Positions 44,300-54,387 of a DNA stretch of 64,000 nt are shown here, piece after piece; within the stretch, counting starts at the first letter, position 1; every line of letters starts with the position of its first letter. The stretch covers positions 3,910,001-3,974,000 of the forward strand of contig NZ_OZ038525.1 in NCBI RefSeq assembly GCF_964036645.1, written 5' to 3'. The notes beneath the pieces are model-generated. The model made no database searches. It saw only the letters and a program-made list of their open reading frames with translations, and was not told the origin of the DNA. The translations under genes and the position numbers were made by a program. The stretch is from Tenacibaculum sp. 190524A02b (GTDB lineage: Bacteria > Bacteroidota > Bacteroidia > Flavobacteriales > Flavobacteriaceae).

Positions 44300-45400
44300 T
44301 TACTTCTTTACTAATCTTTTAATTCTTTGGGATAAGGCGGTTAATATTTCATAAGGAATAGTTTCACATTTATGTGCCATATACTCTATATGTTGTTGGT
44401 GGTTGAAAATAATGACTTCGTCATTTTCTTTGCAATCAATTTTGGTAACATCAGCCATAATCATATCCATACAAACATTACCTATTATAGGAGCGGGTTG
44501 ATTATTGATAATAACAAATCCATTTTTATTACCAAGTTTTCTAGAAATACCATCTGCATGACCTATAGGTATTGTAGCTGTTTTAGTTGATTGACTTGCC
44601 ACAAAAGCTCTATTATAACCAACAGTTTCTCCAGGTTGTACAATATGAATTTGAGAAATAATTGATTTTAAACTGTGTGTGTTTTTTAGGTTTGCCGTTT
44701 CTTGTGGATGATTTCCAAAACCATATAAGCCAATACCTAATCGGACCATATCAAATTGAGCCTTTGGGTAGTTTATAATACCTGAAGTGTTCAAAATATG
44801 AATCATAGGTTCGTAACCTAAGTGTTGATATACTTGTTTTATGATGTAAGCAAAGTTGTTAATTTGATTTACTGTAAACTCTTGTTCGTTTAAATCTTCA
44901 CTAGCAGCAAGATGTGAGAATATAGATTGTACCTTTACGTTGTTAGATTTTTTTAAACTACTAATGATAGTAGGGACATCTGAGTGCCAAAAACCTAACC
45001 TATTTAATCCCGTATTAAACTTAATATGGATAGGGTAGTTCATTAAAGGTTTCTCATCTGCTAATTTTAAAAAGGCATCAAAAATTTTAAAATTATAAAG
45101 ATTAGGCTCTAAATGGTACTTTACAAGTATATTCAAATTAGGAAGTTGTGGATGTAAAACTAAAATAGGTGTTTTTATTCCAGCTTCTCTAAGTATAACA
45201 CCTTCATCAGTATAAGCAACTGCAAAATAATCAACATGTTCTTGTACAATTTTGGCAATTTCTACAGCTTCACTTCCGTAGCCAAAAGCTTTTACTACAA
45301 CTAATACTTTAGTAGTAGGTTGTAATTTTTGTTTGAAGTATGCCAAGTTATGCAAAACAGCATGGGCATTAATTTCTAATACAGTTACATGATTATTCAT
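44300..45400 (-). CDS. alr: Alanine racemase
   Basis: 366 residues. The PLP lysine is Lys37 in [10 protein letters not shown], where the more usual KANAYG reads KAFGYG; the catalytic tyrosine lies in [10 protein letters not shown]; the barrel ends with [11 protein letters not shown] and the C-terminal beta domain. Makes D-alanine for peptidoglycan. Its start overlaps the end of tdk by eight bases, so the two are co-transcribed and probably translationally coupled. Confidence 0.95.
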   Translation of the reverse strand: MNNHVTVLEINAHAVLHNLAYFKQKLQPTTKVLVVVKAFGYGSEAVEIAKIVQEHVDYFAVAYTDEGVILREAGIKTPILVLHPQLPNLNILVKYHLEPNLYNFKIFDAFLKLADEKPLMNYPIHIKFNTGLNRLGFWHSDVPTIISSLKKSNNVKVQSIFSHLAASEDLNEQEFTVNQINNFAYIIKQVYQHLGYEPMIHILNTSGIINYPKAQFDMVRLGIGLYGFGNHPQETANLKNTHSLKSIISQIHIVQPGETVGYNRAFVASQSTKTATIPIGHADGISRKLGNKNGFVIINNQPAPIIGNVCMDMIMADVTKIDCKENDEVIIFNHQQHIEYMAHKCETIPYEILTALSQRIKRLVKK

Positions 45401-45995
45401 TGGTTGATTCTTTGTTAAGTGCCTTCATAGCTTTATAATAGGCAGCTCTACTAAGAGGTTCATACTCTTGCGTTTCTCCTAATAAAACTAAATCATCATT
45501 TTGTGCTTTTCTAAAACTATAATGAGCTAAATTTCCAGTTCGTGTGCATACAGCATGTACTTTGGTTACATATTCAGCAGTAGCCATTAAAGCAGGCATT
45601 GGTCCAAAAGGATTTCCTTTAAAGTCCATGTCTAAACCTGCAACTATTACACGAATACCTCTATTAGCCAAATCATTACAAACGGCAACGATTTCATCAT
45701 CAAAAAATTGTGCTTCATCAATTCCTACAACATCTACATTGTTTGCTAATAATCTAATATTGGAAGATGCTGGTACTGGAGTAGACCTAATTCTGTTTTC
45801 ATTATGAGAAACTACTTCTTCTTCATCGTAGCGGGTATCAACGGTTGGTTTAAAGATTTCAACACGTTGTTTTGCTAATTGTGCTCTTCTTAAGCGTCTT
45901 ATAAGTTCTTCTGTTTTTCCAGAAAACATAGAGCCACAAATTACTTCTATCCACCCAAATTGTTCTGTATGATTTACCGTATTTTCAAGAAACAT
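45393..45995 (-). CDS. tdk: Thymidine kinase
   Basis: 200 residues, type II thymidine kinase. P-loop [11 protein letters not shown], the Walker B-like [11 protein letters not shown], and the lasso loop near the C-terminus ([16 protein letters not shown]); of the four zinc cysteines typical of the family, not all are visible, so the zinc site may be degenerate. Salvages thymidine to dTMP. First gene of the tdk-alr unit. Confidence 0.94.
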   Translation of the reverse strand: MFLENTVNHTEQFGWIEVICGSMFSGKTEELIRRLRRAQLAKQRVEIFKPTVDTRYDEEEVVSHNENRIRSTPVPASSNIRLLANNVDVVGIDEAQFFDDEIVAVCNDLANRGIRVIVAGLDMDFKGNPFGPMPALMATAEYVTKVHAVCTRTGNLAHYSFRKAQNDDLVLLGETQEYEPLSRAAYYKAMKALNKESTNE

Positions 45996-46049
45996 TTTGT
46001 AATTTTAAGCTCTGTTATTAATATTTGTTTTTACTATCAAAATGAGGGA

Positions 46050-46057
46050 CAAATTTA
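46050..46057 (-). promoter_or_regulatory. -7 promoter element of tdk-alr (TAAATTTG)
   Basis: Perfect TAnnTTTG on the reverse strand, 54 bases before the tdk start. Confidence 0.65.
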
Positions 46058-46097
46058 TTAAAATTTAAGAGTAAAACTTAAAAACCAATAACAACTT

Positions 46098-47018
46098 ATG
46101 CACAAAAAACTAGCATCCGATTTAATCAGTTTAGCGCACAGCATATTACAAATGAAAAATAAAGAAGATGTGTTGCTATTAAAAGAGAAGGCATATGAAG
46201 TATATGAAAAATTATCTGTGTTAGCCTATGTAGATGAGTATATTAACAATACACCTCAAGCTGAAGAAACTAAGGAAGAACTTGTCGCTAAAATTGAAAA
46301 GGCTGAAAAAGAAAAGGAAGTAGCTATTATTAAAGAGCCTTTAAATGTGATAGAAGAACTTGAAGAACATGCTCATGAAGTAGTAGTAGAAGATGCTACT
46401 TTAACTGATACTACTATCGAAAGTAACGAGGAAGTAAATAATATTGTTAATATTGAATCACAAGTTGAAGAAGAAGTAGAGGTTGTTGAAGAAATGGTTG
46501 ATGAAGCCGAACCAATAGTTGAGACAAAAGAACAAAAAGTTATTAAGGAAGAAGAAAAAGAAGAAGAGGTGTTAGAAATGAAGCCAGTGGTAGAAGAAAT
46601 AATAGAACAACCTTTTGATGAATTGCAGAGTCTTTTATTTAGTGATGATAATACTAAAGATGATGTAAGAGATATTGGTGAACGTAAAACACCTACGTTG
46701 GAAGATGAGTTAAAGGATACTTTACCAGTAGATGTAATGGCGAACTTGTTTGAGAAAGCAGAGCCTAAAAAATCATTAAATGATCATTTACAAAGTACAA
46801 TACAAATAGGGTTAAATGATCGTATTGCTTTTGTGAAAAACTTATTTGAAGGAAATCAAACGGATTTTAATAGGGTAATCTCTCAGTTAAATACTTGTAA
46901 AACTGAAAAAGAGGCTAAAAAGTTTATAAATAAACTGGTTAAACCTGACTACGATTGGTCAGATAAAGAAGAGTATGAAACAAGATTGTTAGAAATTATT
47001 GAACGAAGATTTGCTTAG
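46098..47018 (+). CDS. Acidic protein with helical ends, unknown function
   Basis: 306 residues, no signal peptide. A conserved-looking N-terminal helical part (1-55) leads to a very acidic, repetitive Glu/Val-rich stretch (about 60-175) that is probably disordered, then a helical C-terminal domain (about 215-306; NDRIAFVKNLFEGNQTDFNRVISQL, split by turns). This layout is common among flavobacterial hypothetical proteins. It lies 53 bases before the DUF4254 gene, which has its own promoter element. Confidence 0.65.
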   Translation: MHKKLASDLISLAHSILQMKNKEDVLLLKEKAYEVYEKLSVLAYVDEYINNTPQAEETKEELVAKIEKAEKEKEVAIIKEPLNVIEELEEHAHEVVVEDATLTDTTIESNEEVNNIVNIESQVEEEVEVVEEMVDEAEPIVETKEQKVIKEEEKEEEVLEMKPVVEEIIEQPFDELQSLLFSDDNTKDDVRDIGERKTPTLEDELKDTLPVDVMANLFEKAEPKKSLNDHLQSTIQIGLNDRIAFVKNLFEGNQTDFNRVISQLNTCKTEKEAKKFINKLVKPDYDWSDKEEYETRLLEIIERRFA

Positions 47019-47041
47019 ATTTTTGTTTATTGATTAAATAC

Positions 47042-47049
47042 TACCTTTG
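47042..47049 (+). promoter_or_regulatory. -7 promoter element of DUF4254-GT9 pair (TACCTTTG)
   Basis: Perfect TAnnTTTG, 22 bases before the DUF4254 start, with TTTG at 47022-47025 as a possible -33 element. Confidence 0.65.
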
Positions 47050-47071
47050 ACATTTAAAAATGTAACGAAAT

Positions 47072-47680
47072 ATGTTTACTGCAAAAGCAAATAAAATTTT
47101 TGAAGAAGTTATAAATGATTATCATATAATTGATGACGTTTATCAGAGTTTCATAAATAAATATGATGAGAAAGAAGATTTAATTTCACATTTGCTATAT
47201 AGAAAATGTTGGATTGATACTGTACAATGGCATTATGAAGATATTATTAGAGATCCTAATATTGACCCAGTAGCTGCTTTGGATTTAAAACGAAAAATAG
47301 ATGCATCTAATCAAGATCGGACTGATATGGTAGAGTATATTGATGCTTATTTTTTAGAACAATATAAAGAAGTAAATCCCAAAAGTGATGCAACTATAAA
47401 TACAGAAAGCCCAGCTTGGGGAGTTGATAGATTATCTATTTTAGCATTGAAAGTTTACCATATGAAAGAAGAAGCTACTAGAGAAGATGCTTCAGAAGAA
47501 CATAGAAATAACTGTCAAAAAAAATTAGATGTTTTATTAGAACAACAAGTTGATTTATCTACAGCAATAGATACTTTACTTTCTGATATAGAAAAAGGAG
47601 ATAAATACATGAAGGTGTATAAGCAGATGAAGATGTACAATGATGATGAATTAAATCCTGTTTTACGCTCACAAAAATAA
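47072..47680 (+). CDS. DUF4254 protein
   Basis: 202 residues, all-helical, matching DUF4254 in its conserved H-Y-E-D-I-I-R and the Asn/Asp pattern (KIDASNQDRTDMVEYID). Function unknown. It is followed within three bases by a glycosyltransferase family 9 gene, an association that suggests a role in lipopolysaccharide or glycan assembly. Confidence 0.82.
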   Translation: MFTAKANKIFEEVINDYHIIDDVYQSFINKYDEKEDLISHLLYRKCWIDTVQWHYEDIIRDPNIDPVAALDLKRKIDASNQDRTDMVEYIDAYFLEQYKEVNPKSDATINTESPAWGVDRLSILALKVYHMKEEATREDASEEHRNNCQKKLDVLLEQQVDLSTAIDTLLSDIEKGDKYMKVYKQMKMYNDDELNPVLRSQK

Positions 47681-47682
47681 TT

Positions 47683-48714
47683 TTGAATTCAACGAAACAC
47701 ATTTTAATAATACGTCTCTCTGCTATGGGAGACGTTGCTATGACTGTACCAGTTATCAGAGCTTTCATTGCAAAAAATAACAATGTTAAAATAACAGTTT
47801 TAACCCGTGCCTTTTTTGCCCCTTTTTTTAGTGAATTTGATAATGTTGAGGTTTTTATACCCGATTTAAAAGGTAAACATAAAGGCATTTTAGGATTGGT
47901 AAAACTCCATAAGGAGTTAATGGAGTTAGGTGTTGATTGTGTTGCAGATTTGCATAATGTTTTACGCTCTAATGTCCTTGTAACCTTATTTAAATTAAGA
48001 GGTATACCTTGCGTTCAGTTAGATAAAGGGAGAAACGAAAAGAAACAACTTATAGTTAAGAAATCTAACAAAATTCTAAAACCACTAAAATCAATGCACG
48101 TCAGATATTCTGATGTTTTTAGTAAGTTAGGGTTTACTATTGATATAGAAACTATTGTAGATGTTAAAAAGACTGAGATTCCTAGTTTTATTAAAGAGAG
48201 AATTGCTACAAAAAAAATAATAGGTTTAGCCCCTTTTGCAGCTTATGAAAGTAAGTCCTTACCAATTGATAAATTACAAGAGCTAATAAAAAATCTAGCG
48301 AATATTGATGAAGTAACTATTCTACTTATTGGAGGCGGAAATAAGGAAAAAGTAATTTTAGATGGCTTAGCAAACAACTACGATAATATAATTTCAATTG
48401 TAGGAAAGGGAAGTTTTAAAGAAGAACTTGACTTGATAAGTAATTTAAATGTTATGATAGCAATGGATTCAGGAAATGGACATATTGCAGCTATGTATAA
48501 CGTTCCCGTAATAACAATTTGGGGTGTAACACATCCTTATTTAGGGTTTACTCCCTATAATCAACCAAAAGAGAATCAAATACTACCAGATTTACAAAAA
48601 TATCCATTAATTCCAACTTCAGTTTATGGGAAAGATTACCCTGATGGTTACCTAGAGTGTTTCAATACAATTGATGTTCAGACTATAGTTTCAAGAGTAA
48701 AAAAATATATTTAA
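47683..48714 (+). CDS. Glycosyltransferase family 9 (heptosyltransferase-like)
   Basis: 343 residues of the ADP-heptose:LPS heptosyltransferase fold. The start is TTG at 47683, only two bases after the DUF4254 stop; the first ATG (in SAMGDVAM) would remove the first Rossmann strand KHILIIRLSAMGDVAMTVP, so TTG is preferred. The donor-binding half contains IIGLAPFAAYESKSLP and AMDSGNGHIAAMYNVPVITI. Likely adds a sugar to LPS core at the inner membrane. Confidence 0.88.
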   Translation: MNSTKHILIIRLSAMGDVAMTVPVIRAFIAKNNNVKITVLTRAFFAPFFSEFDNVEVFIPDLKGKHKGILGLVKLHKELMELGVDCVADLHNVLRSNVLVTLFKLRGIPCVQLDKGRNEKKQLIVKKSNKILKPLKSMHVRYSDVFSKLGFTIDIETIVDVKKTEIPSFIKERIATKKIIGLAPFAAYESKSLPIDKLQELIKNLANIDEVTILLIGGGNKEKVILDGLANNYDNIISIVGKGSFKEELDLISNLNVMIAMDSGNGHIAAMYNVPVITIWGVTHPYLGFTPYNQPKENQILPDLQKYPLIPTSVYGKDYPDGYLECFNTIDVQTIVSRVKKYI

Positions 48715-48720
48715 AAGCTA

Positions 48721-49272
48721 TTAAAAAGTATATGTTATACCTACAGTCGTATATCTATCTATAGTGTTTAATGAAATATTTAACCGATTTGGTTTGTAGG
48801 GTTTTGTAAATAAATAGGCAATACCTGTTCCTAGTATGGCTCCTATAAAAACGTCCCATTCATCATGATTTTTGGACTCTATTCTAGAATAACCCACATA
48901 GGAAGCTAATATATAAGCAGGAATTCCTATTTTCCATCCATATCTTTTTTGTAAGAATGCAGCACTTGTAAAAGAAATAGCAGTGTGTCCAGAAGGAAAA
49001 CTATTTAAACTATCTCCATTAGGACGCTCTTTATCAATAGTTAGTTTTAAAGCATAAACAGTAGCTGTTGTTAATAGAAAGGCTTTAGTAAATTGCAATG
49101 TACCATTAGTTTCATCATCCCAAATAAATGTAGAGCCTAATGCTAATGCAGGCAAAGTAGCTACTAAAACATCTCCTGATGTTTTATGAAACTTTTGACT
49201 ACTTGTCAATGACTGTTGTGCTATACAGTAAAAGTTACTTAAAATGAGAAATAAAATACTCAGCCTTATCAT
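48721..49272 (-). CDS. PAP2-family lipid phosphatase
   Basis: 183 residues with a signal-like N-terminus (ending CIAQQ) and the three PAP2 motifs: KLTIDKERP, FPSGH and SRIESKNHDEWD, with catalytic histidines in the last two. It probably removes phosphate from a lipid such as undecaprenyl pyrophosphate or phosphatidate on the periplasmic side. Convergent with the glycosyltransferase, six bases apart. Confidence 0.9.
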   Translation of the reverse strand: MIRLSILFLILSNFYCIAQQSLTSSQKFHKTSGDVLVATLPALALGSTFIWDDETNGTLQFTKAFLLTTATVYALKLTIDKERPNGDSLNSFPSGHTAISFTSAAFLQKRYGWKIGIPAYILASYVGYSRIESKNHDEWDVFIGAILGTGIAYLFTKPYKPNRLNISLNTIDRYTTVGITYTF

Positions 49273-49360
49273 TATAAAATTTTAAGTTATAAAGTACTAA
49301 TAATAATCTAATAATTAGTGATTTATTTAGTTTAAACTTTTTAATGTAAAAAATAAGAAC

Positions 49361-49388
49361 AAAAAAGCCCAGTATAAAACTGAGCTTT
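49361..49388 (-). terminator. Rho-independent terminator after infB
   Basis: On the reverse strand, AAGCTCAGT pairs with ACTGGGCTT (one G-U pair) around TTTAT-type loop and continues into six Ts. Confidence 0.75.
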
Positions 49389-49411
49389 GTTTGTATATAA
49401 AAAATATTCTC

Positions 49412-52378
49412 TTATTTAAGTTTCTTCTTAACAGCAACTTCTGTGTAAGCCTCGATAGTATCTCCTTCTTTAATGTCGTTATAACCTTTAATTTGAAGAC
49501 CACAATCGTATCCTTTAGTAACTTCTTTAACATCGTCTTTGAAACGCTTTAAAGAAGCTAATAAACCATCATGTACTACAATTCCTTCTCTAATTATTCG
49601 AACTTTAGCATCTCTAGTGATTTTACCACTCATTACCATACAACCCGCAATGTTACCAATTTTAGAAATCTTATAAACTTCCCTAATTTCAACATTACCA
49701 AGAACTTCTTCTCTCATTTCAGGAGATAACATTCCTTCCATTGCATCTTTCAAGTCGTTGATAGCATCATAGATAATTGAGTATGTTCTGATGTCAACTT
49801 CTTCCTTATCAGCCACCGTTCTAGCATTTCCTTGAGGACGAACATTAAATCCAACAATAATAGCATCAGAAGCTGTTGCTAATAACACGTCTGATTCAGT
49901 AATTGCACCAACTCCTTTATGAAGTATATTCACTTGAATTTCTTCAGTAGATAATTTCTGGAAAGAATCAGTTAAGGCTTCTACAGAACCATCCACATCT
50001 CCTTTAAGGATAATGTTAAGCTCTTTAAAGTCACCTAAAGCAATACGACGTCCAATTTCATCTAATGTTAACGTTTTCTGAGTTCTTACAGATTGTTCAC
50101 GTTGTAATTGAGAACGTTTAGCAGCTATTTGCTTAGCCTCTCTCTCATCATCAAATACATTAAACTTATCACCAGCTTGTGGAGCTCCATCTAAACCAAG
50201 AATTGATACAGGAGTAGAAGGACCTGCTTCTTTAACTTTATTACCACGCTCATCAAACATAGCTCTTACTTTACCACTATGTTTACCAGCTAGTAGATAG
50301 TCTCCTATTCTTAAAGTACCAGCCTGTACTAATATTGTAGAAACATAACCACGACCTTTATCTAGTTGTGCTTCTACAACAGTTCCTACTGCATTTTTAT
50401 CTGGGTTAGCTTTTAGTTCTAATACTTCAGCTTCTAAAAGAACTTTTTCTAAAAGTTCATCAACACCTTGTCCTGTTTTAGCAGAAATATCTTGTGACTG
50501 AATATTTCCTCCCCAATCTTCTACTAATAAATTCATAGAAGATAATTGAGTTTTAATATTGTCAGGGTTAGCATTAGGCTTATCTATCTTATTAATGGCA
50601 AAAATAATTGGAACATCTGCAGCTTGAGCATGAGATATTGCTTCCTTAGTTTGAGGCATTACATCATCATCAGCAGCAATTACAATAATAACTAAATCGG
50701 TTACTTGTGCTCCACGTGCACGCATTGCCGTAAAGGCTTCGTGACCAGGTGTATCTAAAAAAGCTATTTTTTGACCATCATCAAGTGTTACTCCATACGC
50801 TCCAATATGCTGTGTAATTCCACCGCTTTCACCTGCAATTACATTAGCTTTACGGATGTAATCAAGTAAAGATGTTTTACCATGATCAACATGTCCCATT
50901 ACAGTAATAATAGGTGCTCTTGTTGCTAAGTCTTCAGGTTTATCTTCTACCTCTTCAATAGATTCCTCAACTTCAGCACCAACAAATTCTACTTTATAAT
51001 TAAATTCTTCAGCAACTATTTGAAGTGTTTCTGCATCTAATCGTTGGTTCATTGTTACCATCATACCAAGCATCATACAAGCAGATATAATATCTGTTAC
51101 TGGTTTGTCCATCATGGTAGCAACTTCACTAACAGTAACAAATTCTGTTACTTTTAATACCTTGCTTTCTTCTTGTTGTGCTTTAAGCTCAGCTTCGGCT
51201 TGTTGACGGTGTTGATCTCTTTTATCACGACGGTATTTTGCTCCTTTTCCTTTGTTAGATTTACCTTGAAGCTTTTCTAAAGTTTCTCTAACTTGTTTTT
51301 GGATTTCAGCTTCTGTTAATTCTTCCTTTTGAACAACAGGCCTCCTACCTCTATGGTTTCCACGATTATTTCCACCTCTATTTTGTCCGCCACCACGGTT
51401 TTGTCCACCTGGGCGATTTTGTCCACCACCACGGTTTTGACCACCACCTCGATTTTGTCCTTGACCTTGTTGTGATTTATTGTCAGTACCAGTATTAGGT
51501 TTACTAATTCTCTTACGCTTCCTTCTATCTCCGTCGTTCTTATTATCGTTTTTAGGGTCTGGCTTTTTCTTCTTAGGTCTTTCAAATTGTTTTAAATCAA
51601 TCTTTTGACCAGTTATTTTTGGGCCGTCTAACTTTTTGTACTGAGTTTTTATTTTTTCAGCATTTTCAGGTGTTACTTCGGCTTGTTTTGTAACTTGTTT
51701 AGGTTTTTCAACTTTTTTGTTACGTTGTGTTTGAATCTGCTCAACGGCTTTATCAATACCCTTTTTTACAGTGTTTCCTTCCACAGTTTTAGGTGTTTCA
51801 ACTTTTGGTGATTTAGTTTCAACCGGAGGTTTGTTACTGTTGTTGTCTTTTTTTGGTGAAGGCTTATTTTCGTTTTTAACAACTTCAGTTTTTTCTACCT
51901 TTTTAGTAGGAGGAGAAGTAATCTCTTTCTTTTCTTCCTTTTTTGGTTGCTCTTGTACAGGAGTTTCTACAGGTTCAGGTTTCTTAACTTCTTTCTTAGG
52001 AGTTTCTACAGCTTCTTTACCTGTTTTAATATCAATTTTACCTACAGTTTTAAGTTCTAACTTAGCTGCTTTGGCTTTTAATACTTCTTGTTTTTTAGCT
52101 TCGTCAACTTGCCTTTTCTTTTCTTGTTCTGCTTCTAGTTGCTGACGAATAGCTTCTTTCTCTTTTCGTTTCTCTTCACTTACTTCTTTAGAAGCTACCT
52201 TTTTAGATTTATCTGTTTGGAATCCGTCAAGAAGTACTTGATATTCCGGATTAGATATTTTAGTGGTAGGACGAGCTTCAACATCATAGCCATGTTTAGC
52301 TAAGTGTTCTATAGCTCTATCTAAAGAAATATTTAATTCTCTTAAAACTTTGTTTAGTCTTATGTTGCCTTCAGCCAT
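49412..52378 (-). CDS. infB: Translation initiation factor IF-2
   Basis: 988 residues. A short N-terminal helical module (1-55) precedes a long Lys/Glu/Pro-rich disordered region (about 60-300), a Gly-Arg-Asn repeat (about 305-345), then the conserved core: G domain with [15 protein letters not shown] and [14 protein letters not shown], domain II and the initiator-tRNA-binding C-terminal domain. It places fMet-tRNA on the 30S subunit. Last gene of rimP-nusA-infB, after a 119-base spacer with two dyads. Confidence 0.97.
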   Translation of the reverse strand: MAEGNIRLNKVLRELNISLDRAIEHLAKHGYDVEARPTTKISNPEYQVLLDGFQTDKSKKVASKEVSEEKRKEKEAIRQQLEAEQEKKRQVDEAKKQEVLKAKAAKLELKTVGKIDIKTGKEAVETPKKEVKKPEPVETPVQEQPKKEEKKEITSPPTKKVEKTEVVKNENKPSPKKDNNSNKPPVETKSPKVETPKTVEGNTVKKGIDKAVEQIQTQRNKKVEKPKQVTKQAEVTPENAEKIKTQYKKLDGPKITGQKIDLKQFERPKKKKPDPKNDNKNDGDRRKRKRISKPNTGTDNKSQQGQGQNRGGGQNRGGGQNRPGGQNRGGGQNRGGNNRGNHRGRRPVVQKEELTEAEIQKQVRETLEKLQGKSNKGKGAKYRRDKRDQHRQQAEAELKAQQEESKVLKVTEFVTVSEVATMMDKPVTDIISACMMLGMMVTMNQRLDAETLQIVAEEFNYKVEFVGAEVEESIEEVEDKPEDLATRAPIITVMGHVDHGKTSLLDYIRKANVIAGESGGITQHIGAYGVTLDDGQKIAFLDTPGHEAFTAMRARGAQVTDLVIIVIAADDDVMPQTKEAISHAQAADVPIIFAINKIDKPNANPDNIKTQLSSMNLLVEDWGGNIQSQDISAKTGQGVDELLEKVLLEAEVLELKANPDKNAVGTVVEAQLDKGRGYVSTILVQAGTLRIGDYLLAGKHSGKVRAMFDERGNKVKEAGPSTPVSILGLDGAPQAGDKFNVFDDEREAKQIAAKRSQLQREQSVRTQKTLTLDEIGRRIALGDFKELNIILKGDVDGSVEALTDSFQKLSTEEIQVNILHKGVGAITESDVLLATASDAIIVGFNVRPQGNARTVADKEEVDIRTYSIIYDAINDLKDAMEGMLSPEMREEVLGNVEIREVYKISKIGNIAGCMVMSGKITRDAKVRIIREGIVVHDGLLASLKRFKDDVKEVTKGYDCGLQIKGYNDIKEGDTIEAYTEVAVKKKLK
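51372..51460 (-). repeat. 21-bp period repeat in infB
   Basis: Encodes tandem GQNRGGG-type heptapeptides (five units, one with Pro) in the disordered region of IF-2. Slippage-prone and likely variable between strains. Confidence 0.8.
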
Positions 52379-52457
52379 AAATTATTTTATACTTTTTATT
52401 AAAGAACACACTTTATACTGTACTATAGTTACGTTCTTTTTCTTTGTTTGCTAGTTT

Positions 52458-52490
52458 TTATTGTTAAACAATAAGGTAACTAACTACCTT
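52458..52490 (-). promoter_or_regulatory. Tandem dyads in the nusA-infB spacer
   Basis: A perfect 8-1-8 palindrome TTATTGTT-A-AACAATAA (52458-52474) abuts a hairpin AAGGTA/TACCTT (52473-52490). On the reverse strand they follow the nusA stop and precede infB by about 80 bases. Neither has a terminator T-run. Possibly RNA processing or protein binding sites. Confidence 0.4.
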
Positions 52491-52497
52491 TTATATT

Positions 52498-53754
52498 TTA
52501 GTCTTCGAATTCTTCTTTTAAAATTCGTTGTACTTCAACAATAGTTTCTTCTTCTAAGTCTGTTCTTTGAACTAACATAGATACATCTTTTTCAAGTACA
52601 CTCTTGGCTGTGTCCAATCCAATTTTTTTGAATTCCTCAATTACCCAAGCTTCTATTTCATCTGAAAACTCTGTTAATTCTACATCTTCTTCTTCTATTC
52701 CCTCACGTTGTACGTCTATCTCATATCCTGTTAATTCACTTGCTAAACGTATATTTACACCTGATCTACCAATTGCTTTAGATACTTCTTCTGGTTTTAA
52801 TAATACATTTACACGTCCTTTTTTATTTCCTTTTTCCTCTTCAAATTTCTCAATACTTACAGAAATTACTTTCGCAGGACTTAGTGCTCTTGATATAAAT
52901 AATTGCTCGTTTTTAGTAAAATTAATAACATCAATATTCTCATTACCTAATTCACGAACAATACCATGTATACGTGATCCTTTTACACCAACACAAGCTC
53001 CAACAGGATCAATACGATCGTCATAAGAGTCAACAGCTATTTTAGCTTTATCTCCAGGTATTCTAGCTACTCCTTGAATAGTAATTAAACCATCAAAAAC
53101 CTCTGGAATTTCTTGCTCAAATAATTTAACTAAGAAATTAGGTGCAGTTCTTGACAAAATAATTGAAGGCTTATTACCTCTAAGCTCTACAGATTTAATA
53201 ACACCTCTGACAGTATCTCCTTTTCTAAAGAAATCAGACCTAATTTGTTCACCTTTTGGTAATACAATTTCATTTCCTTCGTCATCTAATAAAATTACGG
53301 CATTATGTCGTATATGATGCACTTCAGCACTATAAATTTCACCTTCTAAATCTTTAAATTGTTTGAAGATGTTGGTGCTATCATGCTCATGAATTTTTGA
53401 AATAAGGTTTTGACGTAAAGCTAAAATTGCTCTCCTACCTAAGTCAATCAATTTAACCTCCTCAGACACATCTTCACCTATTTCAAAATCAGGTTCTATT
53501 TTTCTTGCTTCAGATAATTCAATTTCTTCGTTATCATCCTCAGACATTCCATCAGCAACTACAACTCTATTTCTCCAGATTTCTAAATCTCCTTTATCAG
53601 GGTTTATGATGATGTCAAAGTTTTCATCTGATCCAAACTTACGTTTTAAAGCAGCTCTAAACACTTCTTCTAAAATAGACATAAGTGTTACTCTATCAAT
53701 GCTTTTGTTGTCTTTAAATTCTGAAAACGATTCGATTAACGCAATATTTTCCAT
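52498..53754 (-). CDS. nusA: Transcription termination/antitermination factor NusA
   Basis: 418 residues: N-terminal RNA-polymerase-binding domain, S1 domain (about 130-200), KH1 and KH2 (GACVGVKGSRIHGIVREL and AIGRSGVNIRLASELTG). It lacks the C-terminal acidic repeats of E. coli NusA, as usual outside Proteobacteria. Binds elongating RNA polymerase and affects pausing and termination. Fourteen bases downstream of rimP. Confidence 0.96.
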   Translation of the reverse strand: MENIALIESFSEFKDNKSIDRVTLMSILEEVFRAALKRKFGSDENFDIIINPDKGDLEIWRNRVVVADGMSEDDNEEIELSEARKIEPDFEIGEDVSEEVKLIDLGRRAILALRQNLISKIHEHDSTNIFKQFKDLEGEIYSAEVHHIRHNAVILLDDEGNEIVLPKGEQIRSDFFRKGDTVRGVIKSVELRGNKPSIILSRTAPNFLVKLFEQEIPEVFDGLITIQGVARIPGDKAKIAVDSYDDRIDPVGACVGVKGSRIHGIVRELGNENIDVINFTKNEQLFISRALSPAKVISVSIEKFEEEKGNKKGRVNVLLKPEEVSKAIGRSGVNIRLASELTGYEIDVQREGIEEEDVELTEFSDEIEAWVIEEFKKIGLDTAKSVLEKDVSMLVQRTDLEEETIVEVQRILKEEFED

Positions 53755-53768
53755 CTCATTATCTTAAA

Positions 53769-54230
53769 TTAAAATATAATCTTCACTTTTGCTTCTTTAA
53801 TATTAGCATAAGGTAGTGTTTTTGTTTTCTCTACTGTATGCTTTCCTTTACCAACAGGTTTGGGTTCTCTAGTTTTCCATTGTATAGTGATTTCTTCATC
53901 AGTAACATGGGTTAAAGTACCTTCAAAGTCTTCTGTTTCGGTTTTGACTTTTAGAATTCTATTGATGTTTTTTTTATATTGTCTTTTAGCAGTTAAAGGA
54001 TGTGCTATATCTGGAGTAGTAACTTCTAAAGAAAAATCTTCTTCTTCTCTATCTAAGTTATGTTCAATATTTCTACTTATACGTACACATTCACTTAAAG
54101 GAACACCATTGTCTCCATCAACAATCACTGTGATTTTATTGTTTTTATGAAATTGCAAATCAATTAAAAACAATGATTCATTTTCATCTAATGCTTCCTG
54201 TGTTAACTCCCTTACTTTGTTTTGGTTCAT
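53769..54230 (-). CDS. rimP: Ribosome maturation factor RimP
   Basis: 153 residues with the RimP N-terminal alpha-beta domain (ESLFLIDLQFHKNNKITVIVD is the first strand region, split here for brevity) and the motifs GDNGVPLSECVRISR and LEVTTPDIAHPLT, then the C-terminal SH3-like barrel. Needed for 30S assembly. First gene of the rimP-nusA-infB operon. Confidence 0.94.
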   Translation of the reverse strand: MNQNKVRELTQEALDENESLFLIDLQFHKNNKITVIVDGDNGVPLSECVRISRNIEHNLDREEEDFSLEVTTPDIAHPLTAKRQYKKNINRILKVKTETEDFEGTLTHVTDEEITIQWKTREPKPVGKGKHTVEKTKTLPYANIKEAKVKIIF

Positions 54231-54245
54231 TCTAGGTATAAAAAG

Positions 54246-54263
54246 AGGGGACTTACGTCCCCT
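54246..54263 (-). promoter_or_regulatory. Attenuator-like hairpin in the rimP-nusA-infB leader
   Basis: On the reverse strand AGGGGAC pairs with GTCCCCT around GTAA, followed by CTTTTTATA, all between the -7 element and the rimP start. Looks like an intrinsic terminator within the leader. Confidence 0.6.
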
Positions 54264-54290
54264 GCATCAATTAATTCTTAAAATTCACTG

Positions 54291-54298
54291 CAAATATA
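54291..54298 (-). promoter_or_regulatory. -7 promoter element of rimP-nusA-infB (TATATTTG)
   Basis: Perfect TAnnTTTG on the reverse strand, 60 bases before the rimP start. Confidence 0.7.
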
Positions 54299-54387
54299 GT
54301 AACTTATTCATTAATATACAAGTAGGTTTTGTTTATTTTATTTTGTATTTTTAAGATATTTCTTTTTTATAAAACCCTAGATACATT

